From Acanthosepion pharaonis (Eukaryota; Mollusca; Cephalopoda; Sepiida; Sepiidae): a stretch of DNA of 64,000 bases. The notes beneath the pieces were generated by a model, which saw nothing but the letters and a program-made list of their open reading frames with translations, was not told the DNA's origin and did not search any database. Positions 63,331 through 64,000 of this stretch are shown here, in pieces. Both the position numbers and the translations under genes were made by a program. Each line of letters starts with the position of its first letter. Position 1 is the stretch's first letter. The stretch is taken from the NCBI GenBank assembly GCA_903632075.3, contig CAHIKZ030001202.1, positions 2,853,001 through 2,917,000 on the forward strand, read 5' to 3'.

Positions 63331-63601
63331 TGACTTACGTTACTCCGTCCATCCTTCATATCCTCTAAAATATCTATTCATCGACCGTTCGAAAGCAAAT
63401 TTCAGTGAGAAGTGCAAACAGGTAAGCGGCTAGAAAGTACAGTTGTTTTAGTAGGTACGTAGCTTAGTAAAATAAATTTTCATCCATTTTTTTTGGAAGA
63501 AATATATTTTTATTTAACATACAAAATACTTCCGCTATTTAAAAAAAAATGCAATATTTTTTGCATATCCTTTCTTTGACTTTTTATATACAAGAATCCA
63601 G
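63331..63601. other. unassigned stretch
   Basis: No gene or repeat is recognised. T- and A-rich runs near 63,480-63,560. Confidence 0.5.
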
Positions 63602-63936
63602 TTTCCAGTTTGGCCTGCCTTTGCGAGAACTATAAATAAATCACAAGGTGAAACGCTTCAAAAAGTTGGAATTTGGCTCAGGAAAATTATTTACTCAGGT
63701 ATGTTGCATGCTCGAGAATAAGAAATCCTAAGAATTTATTGTTCGCTGTTAAAAAGGAAAAACAAATAAAAGAAACTTTCTTTAAAAAATTGTTTACCAT
63801 GAAGGCCAATAAAATAAAATTAAATATTATTAAACCGCGAAGTAGGTTTTTTTGTCAAAGTATTTTTCCGAATAAATCTACTTATTCAAATTTCATCGAC
63901 TGGTTTGTGAAATTGAACAAAACGGAGAGTTTGTAA
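63602..63936 (+). pseudogene. Helitron-type helicase C-terminal fragment
   Basis: The frame from 63,602 reads FPVWPAFARTINKSQGETLQ then KVGIWL. After a frameshift near 63,690 the next frame reads YVACSRIRNPKNLLFAVKKE. This is the C-terminal helicase block shared by Helitron Rep-Hel proteins and PIF1 helicases (FP...AFA.TINKSQGQTLQ.VGI.L, then LYVACSRV), with the motif VI Arg retained. The 87-codon frame continuing to 63,936 shows no known motif beyond KKEKQ. Upstream helicase motifs are absent, so it is a remnant, more probably transposon-derived than a host PIF1. Confidence 0.75.
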
Positions 63937-64000
63937 ATCTCGACAATAAATGTTAGTGATAATTTAAGAATACTAAATACTCTGAAGATTTCAATACGTG

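Overview
This window reads as repeat-dominated intergenic DNA from a large invertebrate nuclear genome. The mix of tRNA-derived SINEs, Penelope-like, LINE, Tc1/mariner and Helitron remnants fits a mollusc, and I suspect an octopus or related coleoid cephalopod. That placement is an inference from remembered repeat types, not a database match. I see no intact protein-coding gene. Every coding trace I recognise is a decayed transposable-element fragment.

Layout. 1-2,628: a purine-rich flank, a CpG-rich promoter-like patch, a short triplicated hairpin-bearing repeat and an A-rich tract. 2,629-44,567: one satellite array of about 42 kb, with a 107-bp monomer and roughly 390 copies. The array has sub-domains: a 535-bp, five-monomer higher-order repeat near the left end; homogeneous blocks; degenerate blocks; and a long indel-rich stretch. 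Diagnostic base changes shift from left to right. 44,568-45,343: a diverged SINE directly abutting the array, then a LINE 3' end with a (GAA)n tail. 45,452-48,183: a 32-bp minisatellite split in two by a 1.69-kb insertion. 48,905-48,961: a 28-bp-arm perfect palindrome. 49,257-50,405: an old tRNA-derived SINE interrupted by an 799-bp head-to-head composite element with an 11-bp target-site duplication. 50,406-59,790: AT-rich DNA with LINE, mariner/Tc1 and SINE remnants. 59,993-62,312: further SINE copies, including a dimer with a perfect 16-bp target-site duplication, and a promoter- or histone-like patch. 62,313-63,330: the 3' part of a Penelope-like retroelement (RT end, GIY-YIG endonuclease, 3' UTR). 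63,602-63,936: a Helitron-type helicase C-terminal remnant.

How the pieces connect. The satellite monomer, read on the minus strand, is recognisably the 3' terminal tail of the Penelope-like element at 62,313-63,330 and of the chimeric SINEs at 44,568-44,840 and 49,482-50,280. The shared core runs from GGCCGAAACG through AATAAATATGG to GTCCGAATAATGTAAATAATG. The natural 3' end of the 49.5-kb composite carries the remaining monomer sequence up to CAGATA. The best single story for this window is therefore that a retroelement tail, shared between an autonomous Penelope-like element and tRNA-headed SINEs, was tandemly amplified into a 42-kb satellite.
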